A stretch of DNA of 64,000 nucleotides from Fragilaria crotonensis (taxonomy: Eukaryota; Bacillariophyta; Fragilariophyceae; Fragilariales; Fragilariaceae). Location of the stretch: positions 248,001 through 312,000 of the forward strand of contig JAKSYS010000003.1 in NCBI GenBank assembly GCA_022925895.1. The letters run 5' to 3'. Positions within the stretch are counted from its first letter, which is position 1. Every line of letters starts with the position of its first letter. Of this stretch, positions 31,435 to 41,887 are shown piece after piece. A model generated the notes under the pieces. That model saw only the letters and a program-made list of their open reading frames with translations, did no database searches and was not told where the DNA came from. Both the position numbers and the translations under genes were made by a program.

Positions 31435-31648
31435 GGTAACTCTCTCAAGCGATACTGGATTCCACATCGTCTGATGGATCGCGTCGAGAATGAGCGTTTC
31501 ATGTATCTTTCTATTCCAGAGAGCCACCACGAGGACTAAATGTGCATCCCCAACGCATACCCCGAAATCAGGACACACTAGGACTCTTGTCAAAAAATTG
31601 TCTAGTTTTGGTTTCAACCCCTCTGTCTAGAACCGCTGTCTCGCGCTG

Positions 31649-32737
31649 TTAGAAGCCTCCGTACAATATTGTTATTGACTTAGGATCAATCATGTATTGA
31701 TTGCCAGTCTCGTCGTCTGTTGTCCGGAACATTGTGAAGCCAACGCAGCCACCGTTGACGAGCTTCTTCTTCTTGCTGACATGTTCGACATCATGAGGTA
31801 GAAAGGTTCTGAAAAAGCTTCGAAACCAAAACGAATGCCCCACAGCAATCACGGCGCCCCCCTCGATATCATCAAAGATAATTTTGCAAAAGTCTTGCAT
31901 CCTAGCTAATCCACTCGAATCGACAGGCTTGTTGCCAGTGTGATGATGGGCATCTATTTGTGTCGCGAACAACTCTTCCAAATCTTCAGGATCCGTCCAG
32001 GCGCGTCGTATCTTGCCCTGCGCTGGCGTAATGCAGAGGGCGTCGGGATTGCGACTCATTTCTTGTAACTGCGGTAGTATCAACATTCTTTCCTCGGGTT
32101 TGGTCACGAATCTTGGTTGAAAGCCGATTGCCGCGGTGGATATTGCTCGACGAAGATTTGATGAAACAAGTGTTGATGGTTCATCGCCCAGCATGACTTT
32201 GATGAGATCGGCTTCTCGTGGCGTCGAATACTCTAGATTGGCTTCTTGTAGAAAGGTTGCGATGCCTCTAGCTTGGTTGAGTCCTTTGTCCGACAAGGGG
32301 CTGTCGAAAAACCAACTTTCGTGCGCTTGGCCGGTAACGAAAAAGTATGCTTCGTAATACAGTGACTTGATGAGGTTTGGAATGAAGTAGAGAATGAAAA
32401 TAAGTTTGGATCGATCGCCACGGTTGAAAGTATCGTTCCATGTCGATTCCCCATGCCGTACAAAGATGATTGTCTTCGTATCGCCGTTCTTGGGATCGAA
32501 ATCCTTGAAGAAGGACCGTGGATCTTCCTTGGGAGCCGGGAACTTCTTGTCGTTGCAGAGCAGTAGATACTCCACGGTAATCTTGAAGAGCTGGAGCTTT
32601 CGAGCAGTAGCCAAAGGCTTGGTCAAGGCATGTACGATACAAGCAAGGAACAATGGGCGAATCAAGGATGCAGCAAGCCAGATTCCGAAAAAGAGTAGCA
32701 TGTATGGAAGACTCAATAGACTACCAATCAGACCCAT
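31649..32737 (-). CDS. Membrane-anchored histidine phosphatase (phosphoglycerate mutase-like)
   Basis: The protein has 362 residues. The RHGES motif at 94-98 holds the phospho-accepting His95; the second His is H301 in AVGHSFWFRSFF. Arg195-196 in SSNLRRAIS fits the phosphate pocket. One or two hydrophobic segments at the N-terminus (about 5-36) suggest a membrane anchor, with another hydrophobic stretch near 110-124. Family members dephosphorylate small phosphorylated metabolites or proteins; the mutase-specific residues cannot be assigned. Convergent with the carrier gene, with about 215 bp between stops. Confidence 0.85.
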   Translation of the reverse strand: MGLIGSLLSLPYMLLFFGIWLAASLIRPLFLACIVHALTKPLATARKLQLFKITVEYLLLCNDKKFPAPKEDPRSFFKDFDPKNGDTKTIIFVRHGESTWNDTFNRGDRSKLIFILYFIPNLIKSLYYEAYFFVTGQAHESWFFDSPLSDKGLNQARGIATFLQEANLEYSTPREADLIKVMLGDEPSTLVSSNLRRAISTAAIGFQPRFVTKPEERMLILPQLQEMSRNPDALCITPAQGKIRRAWTDPEDLEELFATQIDAHHHTGNKPVDSSGLARMQDFCKIIFDDIEGGAVIAVGHSFWFRSFFRTFLPHDVEHVSKKKKLVNGGCVGFTMFRTTDDETGNQYMIDPKSITILYGGF

Positions 32738-35259
32738 GGTTGTCTAACTATGTGAACAGTGGAATTTCGTTTATTTTTAAGTCCGTGCAATCACAGAGGT
32801 ATCAATGATGGAGACGGTTGTGGGCAAACTGTCATTGCCAATTCAAGGAAGAAATTTCGAATTCACTGCGAGCTGTTGGGAAGTTTACTCAGACGTGGAC
32901 CTCAAAACTCCAGAACACGCTGGGAAACACTCGAGTAGGCGTACAAAGTTCAAGTACTCCAGTATGCTTGAATAAATGATGTGTACAGTACGTAAGTAGT
33001 AGTACTGAGCACTCGTACTGTACGATCTTTCCCCAGGACCTGGGACCTGGGACCTGCGACCTGCGGGGCAGACCCAGCAACCTCGAGGTGCAGCCTGTCG
33101 AAGATATTGCAAATAGAACAACAGCCAGGTTGTGATGCTAACTGATCCTCAAACTGGAGTTCAATTTAGACTGTACACAACAATATCCATGTGGTACATT
33201 TCTTTGATACCTCGGTGCTCTTGTTGCTTGCATGTAGCAACACGACCGTGTAACGTCCTTGGTTTGCATGTTGCGTACAGTTTCCAAAATGATTCTTCAT
33301 TGTTGCTTCATCATCAAATCAATGTACTAGCAACAACATGTAAGTTGGAAGTCCACATCTGCTGGACAATCAAGGTTCCACCACATTGGAATTTCATGGA
33401 AACAATCTTGGATGCCATATTTCACTGACCAGCATCATTCTTCTTGTTCCCGAGATGGCAAGAAGGTACTGTTGATGCATTTGATCCCTTCAACACATTG
33501 TCCTCTGCTTCTAATCTTCTGTGCCCCAGGCACATTGGACATGGCTGGATATTTGAAGTACCCTCCAAGAACATTGGTGACATATAGAGATGATGCAAGT
33601 CTACCTTTTACGTATTTGAACCACGGTTTGGCTGTGCACTGGTTGCTGCATCCACAGCTTAAGAGGTGTATGCACACAGTGATGAATATGCACAACAAAC
33701 AAGATTCTTTGGCTGTGTTCTAAGCTAAAGCAATGCCACACACATTATTCATTGGATGATGGGAGTCATCCCAAGTGAGACAATGAGAGGAGGAGCTACC
33801 ACCTCAGCTTCAAGACATCCCAAACTGTTTGGAACTAGCTACAAGAACAGTACAGTCTATGACAGACAAGAGATACTGCCTACTACTATGACCTCATGTA
33901 GTAGTGGCCAGCATCCTGCCAGATGGAATGACCAAACTGCAGTTCTATTTGGCAATCTCATTGTAACTCTCAAACATACTTCCCTTAATTTTGAATAGAT
34001 TTCATCATCTGGCTATGTGGTGCTTGCAAGGGACGGCATTGTTAATTATTGACATCACTCAACTTGGTTGAGCTGTTAGACATCAGCAGTAACCATGATG
34101 ATGGCAATGTCATACCGAGGCAGAAACACTCCTCAGCAGCATGGATCTGTCAAAAAGAGATCATATCTGAATTGGCATTCAATAAGCTTCATGCAATGAT
34201 CAGGCCAGCTTGAAATTGTAGCCGTCTGTGGCTGGAGTTGATTAAAAAGTCAAATACACATTTGAGATGATTAGCAGGAAAATCCAATTCTGTAACCTGA
34301 AAATCAATCCTCACTACATCGAGACTGTTCACATAAGATAAGTATTTTCTTGTACACTCTGCTACTATTGGCTTCTGAGTGTTTTGTCTTGTTGATGCAA
34401 AAAGGGTAGCAATTAGTGTTCTGAGTTCTGAGTTCTGAGTGTTTATGTCGGAGAGAGGTACTAGTAACTGTCACATTCCTGATCCTATTTGTAGAATGAT
34501 GGCTCTTTCTGATTATGCTTGTTTCTCACCTTCCACAATTCTGCTCACCAGGTATTAGTAGTGCTCGCATGAGCAATGTATCAGGTGTGAGCCTGGGCAG
34601 TGTACATGCTTGGTGAAAATGATGATGGCCTCATACAATGACTCCTTGGAGGTCAAGCATTCTTCATCATTGCTGTTGTCCTTCCACACATTGCACAAGT
34701 GGTTGGTAGACTGGATCAGCAGTTTCATAGCACAAGGAATGAATGTAGCAGTGCCTTAGCATACAGCTTCCATTAGCTAATCAAAACAAATTCATTGTTA
34801 CTTCACATGGAATTTAAACAAATCAAATCGAGCCAACGGCACGCATGGACGGTGCAGTCAACAGGAGGAAGTGGTCCTTTTTTTGAAGATTTGAAGGAAA
34901 AAGTAGTATCTTTCTACGAGGTACAGCAGTTTTTTAATTCTGCACTAGAATGCAGTGTGACCACATCATCCAGGGGCTGATGACATTGATGCTTGCAACA
35001 ATCATCATTCATGATTCTACTTTTCCTAGTCACCATTATGCACATCATTACTGTTGTTGTCTCCTCTGAGCTACTAGTTGTGCCCTACTACCAGCTGGTC
35101 CAAATGCCTTAAGTAATCCTGTCCTGTCCCTTAATTAAACCCATCTAAAAGAATTGAGATTTTGTTTAGGACAATTGCTCCTCTCTACATAAAATAGAGT
35201 TGACCAAGATGGTCAATTTGGTTATCTTGACACGCACTATTGAAAATACTTTGAACTTG
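32738..35259. other. Gene-poor region
   Basis: About 2.5 kb. 32940-33070 is GTAC-rich and also holds the short direct repeat gacctgggacctgggacctg. From 33.1 kb base composition changes to longer AT-rich runs. Open frames at 33412-33723 and 33756-33998 fit no family I know and may be an old mobile-element relic. At 34419-34440 the heptamer gttctga is repeated three times. No supported gene. Confidence 0.4.
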
Positions 35260-36640
35260 GGTGGAGTATGGTGTATGGTTTGACCTCCTCCATCCTGCCT
35301 CAGCTCCAGCCATCATTGTGTGGCGTGCCCCCTCTTTCGGATGCGGTCAAACAAGCGCTCATCACGGCCAACCAGGCTGGATGCACACTCAGCGTATTGG
35401 ACCTTGAACAAGTGGGCATGATCGCACACAAGGACATCCTCCTCCGCCACCGCACGTCAGCATGTCTGCGAACGCGCCCTGTGGGTGGTGGGAGACAACC
35501 AAGCTTCCTTCCCGTGGGCCACGAAGGGCACTGCCACCTCTGATCATGTTCGCACCTACCTCCTGCGGTTGAATGCATGTCACCAACGAGCTCATTGTTA
35601 TGTGACCAGCCATAACAATATTGCTGGGAGGGCAAACTTCATGTGGCGGACAACGCCAGCCAGCCAACTATGGCACTTGTTGACTGACCATGCTTTCCTC
35701 ACATGTAATACAAACACTGGTGCCTATCCACAGTCCACCTCTTGGTCCTGGGTGCTATGTCACCCCAGCATGTCCACCATGCTGCTCTCCTCTTTAAATG
35801 AGGCCTTTTTCAGGCAATTTTGCATGCCTGTGCGGCGTCTCCTCAGTGCAATCTCTCATCTCAAGTTGCCTGGCGGCTCTGGATTACTTTTGCATTCCAA
35901 TCTCAGAGTCTCTGCTGACCTCTCTGACACCCCCCCCCAGACAAGATACAGTCACAGCTTCTGACTTGGGAGTCTGTTGTCCTGCCGGTGGCCTTGCCCG
36001 ATCTCACACAGTGGAAGACTCCGTATGAGGAGTGCTGGGGTAGGCATTCACCGGGGTGGGAGCCATTAACCCTTGCTTGCATGCTGAATCCCTGCTATGG
36101 ATGTCTGCCCTTCTGCACTGTTTCAAGCATAAAAGGACCGACACCAACGTCAAACACCTCTTTTGCAAATTGTGCATTGTGCCATCCAAGTGGCCCTCCT
36201 CTTCCCATCGCCCCTTGCCCACGTTGCCAAACGCATGGTCAATGCCATTTATTTCCTCCTCTGTCACATGGAGTACACTGGTACACCCAAAGCGCTGCCA
36301 ATGACATGTTCTGCATCCAAGACTTGGGACTCTGGATTGGCAGTCGCTGCTTGGATGATCTTCCCTGCCCCCTGCTTGATCTCCTGCTTGCAGCAATATT
36401 CTAACCTTGGCCTTTCCTCCCAAGAAGAATGGCATCTGTGGAAGACCCTCTGTCAAGGCTGCTCCGGTTGCCTCACCCTTCACCTATCTTCCTATGCCCA
36501 CCAGCATCTCCAGGAGTTACACCACGCAGCAATGACTGTCACTACTCCCTTGATTGCGGTACGTGCAGCCTTCCTGCATCACTGCTTTCCTTTGCAGTGC
36601 TGTTTGCCCTGTCTCGTAGTTTAGGCTTCCCTTCTACCGA
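35260..36640 (+). mobile_element. Old retroelement remnant (RT/RNase H-linker type, DIRS-like?)
   Basis: Pieces in plus frames recall diatom and oomycete retroelement polyproteins: an AVKQALITANQAGCTLSVLD stretch and further on a HNNIAGRANFMW...LWHLLTDHAFL stretch, followed by a Ser/Trp-rich linker. This region joins RNase H to a recombinase or integrase in such elements. It is a short internal fragment without ends or repeats, broken several times and clearly old. Family assignment (DIRS-like versus other) is tentative. Confidence 0.4.
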
Positions 36641-37373
36641 TGTGTCTGCCCGGTCCACCCATTCCAGCGGAACTGTGTTAGTTAGTTATTTGAGATACAG
36701 TAGTTTTTAAGTTACCTGCAGCAGTTGCTGTAGTAATGTAGTTAGATTTCTATGCATCATCGAAGAAGGTAGTAACTGCAGTTAACTACTGGCTTGCTGC
36801 AGTTACAACCACAGCAGTAGTACCAGGCATATCTTGTTTATTCCAGCCCAACTCGAAAAATTGCTTCTCCAACGCAACACCTACTAACACCAAGAAAACA
36901 CCAGTCTGAACGACAGTATGCAATATGCATATAAAGAGAATGTATTCAACGTAAATGAGTAGGGCGCTTCATGACGTCATTGGTATTGGGTAAGATACAA
37001 TTCTACACATATTACCAGAAACACCAGCAGTTATGACATAGTTTACTGAATTTACTGTGCTGCTTGTGCAAAGATTCAGAACATACTAGTGCCGTACGCA
37101 CTTTTGTGCTTCCATATGACACACAAGCATCAATATATATGTAATTCACATTTTCATACCAACAACTCCACGACTAAAAAAAGTAAACTCCATCCAAACG
37201 CTCCATCCTTCAGCTTCCACAAGCATCTCTAGTATTCCGTCCATTCACTAAGTAGTATTTCACATGATGTCACTGGAACATTGCGTGCATGTCTCGTATC
37301 TCATATGCGCTCTGGAGTACCGTGCTGAAGTACCTCAAACCCGGTCGACTGACGTGTCGATGGGGCTAAAGCA

Positions 37374-37529
37374 CGACTAAAGATAATGCGATCTTTCCAC
37401 GCTCTATGCGAAACCTCCTATTCGTGGTCGAACAATAGTGAATTCCTTGGATTTGAATTGACACAAGATACGGGCACAGACACGAGTTAGGAAGGATAAA
37501 CGTCAATTAAGTCTGTCCATTCTGGATCT
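37374..37529. repeat. Diverged direct repeat, copy A
   Basis: The run cgactaaag...aattccttggatttg...cagacacgagt...aggat aligns with 37665-37820 at an offset of about 291 bp, with many substitutions and a few indels. Both copies lie within 500 bp upstream of the ATG at 37870. Confidence 0.6.
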
Positions 37530-37664
37530 ACGCATGTGTTACTTCGAGTAGACTGTTATGTCCGGTGCAAGTACTGCTACTTCATTTTTATGCCACTGGC
37601 ACATTATGACATACGTGCAAACTAAATCATACCGTTCAAGTGACTTTCCTATGGGAAGAAAACC

Positions 37665-37820
37665 CGACTAAAGCTATATGCCAATTCTTCCACCCTGTTG
37701 GCGAAATCCTTGAAGTGGACGAACACCAGAGAATTCCTTTGATTTGGATGAAGATACATGAACGGACACGAGTCGCAAAGGATTAAAGACGATTCAGATC
37801 TGTACATTCCGGATTTTGCT
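37665..37820. repeat. Diverged direct repeat, copy B
   Basis: This is the partner of 37374-37529: cgactaaag...gaattcctttgatttgg...cggacacgagt...aggatt. It abuts the presumed 5' UTR of the DOMON gene, so the pair could be a duplicated promoter module. Confidence 0.6.
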
Positions 37821-37869
37821 CTAATGTTTTCACAAAAAGCTCCAGGCAACATCGAGGAAAAGCGATAAA

Positions 37870-39660
37870 ATGAATCATTTCCGTGCCCTTCTATTTCTCG
37901 CAGTTAGCGCCGTCGCCACAGCTGTGGATCCTACTTCATACTTCGGAGGCACAGACCATGACACCTACCTGGATTGGCTGAGCAACTCATCGTATGATCG
38001 CCACGCTTGGCTTGGATCGTCCACCGATTCTGCACTCGGAGTATCCGTCCATTGGACGACCGACAGTACTCATATCCAACTTGCCGTCGCCGCTAAAGCT
38101 TCCGGATGGGTTGGATTCGGACTCGCTGAATCAGGTTCGATGAGAGGCGCTGACATTATCATGTATAGCGCTGAATCCAACGAGTTGGTTGATTCCTTTG
38201 TTCTTGACGATCTCGTCACCCCGATGCCTGACGACTGCCAAAGTTGGACCCTGGTCAACTCGGTTTCAAAAGATGGGTTCATCATCTTTGAGGCATCCCG
38301 TCTATTGGACACTGGTGATACTCAAGACAAAGCTATCACCGACGACAGCAACGAACTCGTACTAGCAAGTCGAGTCATTGCAGCGTGGGGCGACACTTCA
38401 GCTCCGGCGTACCATGGTTTCACCAACAGGGCTAAAGGAAGCATTCGTTTCATGGGTGCTGCCTCCGTTGATGAATTGGAATTGTACCAAAAATCCGTTG
38501 GACTCGAAGCGGAAGGAAATTTTACTATCGCAGCAAATAATCACGAGATTGAAGCTGTCGAAACGAAATATGCTTACTTTTGTTTCTCCGGCGCCAACCT
38601 CACCGCTATGGGTGTTCCTATTGATGAAGACCTTCATATCATCGGTATTGAGCCAATCGTTGATCCACGTTCGACTCAATACGTTCACCACTTCGTCGTC
38701 TCTGGAATGAATGATCCTTGGAACTCAGGCTCGAACTGTTTAGAATACCCTGGTTTCGAAATGGTCTACGTCTGGGCGCCGGGAGACGCGCCACTCAAGC
38801 TCCCCGGCAATGTGGGTGGGCCTCTCGGTTCATCAGGATTTCGGTCCTTCAGGTTGGAGATCCACTACAACAATCCAGAACTCGACACCGGAAAAATCGA
38901 TAGCAGCGGCGTCAGATTCCACTTTACAAGCAAGAAGCGTCAATATGATTTGGGGATTCTGCAAACCGGCGATCCACGGGTCGCGTTGAGAAATTTGACC
39001 GTGAGCAACAACACCGCACTGTCGGAGCACACCTTCGATTGCTTGAACAGTTGCTCCACCTTGTTTCTCAATGAGTCTGTGACTGTCATCAGTGAACATT
39101 TGCACATGCACAAGGCAGGGATCAGTATGACCAACACTCAAAGTCGAGATAATCAAGTTGTGCGAGTCGGAGAAGTCCAGTTTTGGGACTTCGACCAGCA
39201 GGGCAACCTTGGTGTCGTTCAGGCGCCTTTTACGATTCAACCAGGTGACGCTTTCCGCACAACCTGCAAATACAACGCAAAGAACGGAGAAGTGTTCGGT
39301 TTTGGAAGCTCGGAAGAGATGTGTATCGCTTTCTTGTTCTACTATCCCCGCAAAACCATCTCAACCGAATTCGGCGACATTCCTTTCGCGTGTGGAACTC
39401 AGGTGTTCGGCGGCCTTTTGCCAGAATGTGAAGCATCGTGGACTCGTGCCGACCTCCAGGATATTTCTCAACTGGGAAGGACATTCGGAGTCGCAGCATC
39501 TTCATGCCCTAAGCCTGCTCCTGCAAACTTCCCGTCACCCTCCCCAAGTGCAGCCTCCACACCATCAGGTCCTGCTTCGTCAGCAACTGATCAAAAGTGG
39601 CACTGGTACATGACTATTCCTATGGTTCTTACGTGGGTTGGAGGTTATACCTTTGCGTAG
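37870..39660 (+). CDS. DOMON domain / copper type II monooxygenase (DBH/PHM-like)
   Basis: The protein has 596 residues, no intron, and a signal peptide at 1-18. A DOMON domain (about 50-180, with SGWVGFGLAESGSMRGADI) precedes the two-domain copper monooxygenase. Copper ligands can be placed: H273/H274 in QYVHHFVV and H332 in EIHYNNP for CuA; H412/H414 in HLHMHKAG and M484 in SSEEMCIAF for CuB. A Ser/Pro linker (about 558-575) and a hydrophobic C-terminus suggest a GPI anchor or membrane tether. Family members (dopamine beta-hydroxylase, MOXD1) hydroxylate a C-H bond using ascorbate and O2; the natural substrate in algae is unknown. The start is the only ATG before the signal peptide. Confidence 0.88.
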   Translation: MNHFRALLFLAVSAVATAVDPTSYFGGTDHDTYLDWLSNSSYDRHAWLGSSTDSALGVSVHWTTDSTHIQLAVAAKASGWVGFGLAESGSMRGADIIMYSAESNELVDSFVLDDLVTPMPDDCQSWTLVNSVSKDGFIIFEASRLLDTGDTQDKAITDDSNELVLASRVIAAWGDTSAPAYHGFTNRAKGSIRFMGAASVDELELYQKSVGLEAEGNFTIAANNHEIEAVETKYAYFCFSGANLTAMGVPIDEDLHIIGIEPIVDPRSTQYVHHFVVSGMNDPWNSGSNCLEYPGFEMVYVWAPGDAPLKLPGNVGGPLGSSGFRSFRLEIHYNNPELDTGKIDSSGVRFHFTSKKRQYDLGILQTGDPRVALRNLTVSNNTALSEHTFDCLNSCSTLFLNESVTVISEHLHMHKAGISMTNTQSRDNQVVRVGEVQFWDFDQQGNLGVVQAPFTIQPGDAFRTTCKYNAKNGEVFGFGSSEEMCIAFLFYYPRKTISTEFGDIPFACGTQVFGGLLPECEASWTRADLQDISQLGRTFGVAASSCPKPAPANFPSPSPSAASTPSGPASSATDQKWHWYMTIPMVLTWVGGYTFA

Positions 39661-41173
39661 AGGGTCGGTCATGGCAAAACCTTTTGACGGCGGGCATCGA
39701 TAACTGGATTGAGTTCTTAACGTAGTTGACAAATCAGTAAGAGTGATTCACATTTATTTCTACCAACTACACGAGGTATTCCGAATGCGCACCAACAATC
39801 AAGAGCAACTTTCGCTTTACCTCGAATGTTGCGGCAGCGTACGGCATTGCCATCCTCAAATTTGTGAAACATAACTTCTGAGAAAGATTGCGGCTTGTCA
39901 TGGGATGAGCGCGACCCTAAGAAATCCTGTCTTGATATTGAACCAGAAGGTATAAATCGACGACAAGGTGGGCGGGCTGCTCAATATCCATCATGGATAT
40001 CCGTCTGTAAGCCTATCGCACACAGCAAGTGATGAAACAGCCAGGCTGGCCACATCTTGGGGTTTTGGAAGTCTCGGGTGTTGGAACGGCTCGGGCCGTT
40101 TAACGAGGCACTCATCCTCCATCGATTGACGCGTCTTGAACGTTGACGACGATACCGCCTTGGCAGGAGCATCTGATGGTATCCCCCAACTGGAACAGCT
40201 TTCATCTTGATACATTTTCAAGTTTTCAGGGTCTACGAAGGGACACCCTGTAGGTGAACGCCGTCACTTCATGAAGCAACTACGACTTCGCCAGAATGCT
40301 CCCACTCTCGACACTTGCTCGGTAGTCTTCAGGTTGGTGTGCCATAAGGTATTGTTTATGTTTGCCAACAGCGGTTTCCGCATGAGAGGCAGGGGGGTTA
40401 TGAGGAAATCGCAGAAACTCATCGATCGTACGTCGCGCCTCCTGGGCTCCTCCTACCATGCAAACCAAAGGCCATGACATCAAAATCAACCGCTACCGAA
40501 CACATTGCCCATTCGGGTATTTCCAACTGGTTTATAGTGTTCAGCAAAATGCACCAATCCACAGGTTGGATCTGCCTGGTTCTTAGTAGCCTTCATATTC
40601 GGTGCCTGGAGCAGTCGATGATATTTCCGTCTGCCAAGATTTCGAACATAAAACTGTTGGATGGCTTCGCCACTTTCGACCTCTTCGTGAACTGTAACAA
40701 CATCCTTTGTGTCTTCAGTATCTGGCGCAATCGATGATCTCCCAGTCTGCGAGTATATGGAACATAAAGCTTGCTGGACCGCTTTTTCCTCTTCGACGTC
40801 TTCCTACACCGTAACACCACCTTCGTGTCGCTCTCGTTTCTTGAGCTGCCACGACGCGCCATCGCCCGAAACTTCTCTGTAACGCAGCCAGTTGTCAAAA
40901 GGTGTCAACGTAGGAACATGTGGATAAAATACCAATCCACCATCTAAGTTTCTCCATTCTTAGTCATCCCCAAATCTCGTAATTTGGATTACATGGACGT
41001 GGCATCAGAATGAAAAAACTTGAGGAGTGAATTGTCGGCCACCTGGTTGCCCGGCATCCATCCACAACAGCGGCAAGCCCTTAACACCCAACCCACCAGA
41101 GCTGTTGCGATTTGCAGCCACCACCCCACGTTTCTGCCTGCAGTGTATGCCGCATCGCCTGCGAAAGCCAGGT
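39661..41173. other. Intergenic region with degenerate repeats
   Basis: No complete gene. At 40605-40840 two diverged 116-bp direct repeats stand side by side. On the minus strand copy A reads open as VTVHEEVESGEAIQQFY, and copy B has a related but interrupted reading, so this may be a dying gene with a repeated protein module. 39.99-40.25 kb shows short inverted strings (atatccatcatggatat). The rest shows nothing. Confidence 0.4.
40605..40840 (-). repeat. Two diverged 116-bp direct repeats, possible pseudogene
   Basis: The cgatgatattt (40617) and cgatgatctcc (40733) units begin 116 bp apart and share gtctgccaaga/gtctgcgagta, gaacataaa, and ctcttcg..gt..t..ac.gtaacaac/cacc. They read in different frames (116 is not a multiple of 3). 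No protein family is recognised. Confidence 0.5.
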
Positions 41174-41887
41174 TCAGTCGCCACATTGCAGATTGGCAAG
41201 CAGAAAATTGAGGATCTCGGAACAACGTTCTTTGTCAGTGATGTAAACGTATCCAAGGAGCGCCTCTAAAGCTGTCGCATCGTTATAGGCAGGAGTCTTT
41301 CGCCGATTTCCCTTGACAGACCCACTATTTCGACCTCGAACAACGACTTGGAGCTCGTTCGGAGTTAATGCAAACTTTTCAGTCAGGAGAGCAAGTAGTT
41401 TGGCTTGGTGTTCGGCTAGGTTCGTCAAATGACATTTTCAAAGGGCGTGAGCATATTCATTGTTGCGCCTCCCCCCAACCATGTCCACAAAACACTCACC
41501 TCGCACCAGCGACACGACTTGTTCTTGCAAGTCCGATGTTCGTCGTGTCGGCCATACCATTTGGGATCGCACAAATAATTCGAAGACCACATCACCCACG
41601 TAGGCCCATGCCGTTGGGCCCATTTGAGTCACATCGCATCCTCTTACAGGCGATAAAAGTTGCTCCAACGACAGCGTTGTTGACGCGGATGTCGTCGCAA
41701 CCGCTGGGTTGGTGGTGGCTACTTCTGATACGGTCACGTTCGGAGGAAGCGGTGCATGGATGTGACTATCAGCATTGCACCACAGAATCATTCGGCTTTG
41801 TGGATTCAAAGACCGAGTCTGAAGCGCCTTGCATGACGATAAAGCAAGAATCAACAACGCGACGGATGAGGAACGGTGAAGTATCAT
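41174..41887 (-). CDS. Mini-ribonuclease III-like protein, probably plastid
   Basis: There are two exons: 41887-41500 and 41415-41174, with an 84-bp intron (gtgagt...cctag), giving 209 residues. The splice restores LVRAEHQAKLLALL across the junction. Mini-RNase III features: WAYVGDVVFELFVRSQMVWP near residues 91-110 (Asp of the GD pair is catalytic), SDLQEQVVSLVRAE, VVRGRNSG, and AYNDATALEALLGYVYITD with the second acidic catalytic site. There is no dsRNA-binding domain, as in bacterial MrnC. MILHRSSSVALLILALSSCKA is a signal-peptide-like leader, which fits plastid import. Bacterial and maize chloroplast relatives trim 23S rRNA and remove intron RNA; that role is inferred. Start is the first ATG; the frame's upstream TTG was ignored. 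Confidence 0.82.

Larger units (their letters stand above)
36641..37869. other. Intergenic region upstream of the DOMON monooxygenase gene
   Basis: 36.66-36.82 kb is rich in gtagtta/ctgcag words and includes the near-palindrome gtagtaactgcagttaacta. A TGACGTCA palindrome is at 36972-36979. From 37374 two diverged direct repeats of about 155 bp occupy the gene's upstream region (listed separately). No gene is supported. Confidence 0.45.

Noticed and set aside
33412-33998. Two adjacent frames (103 and 80 codons) in the gene-poor region
   Set aside because: I considered a PiggyBac- or IS4-type relic, but could not find a DDE motif or ends, so no element is called.
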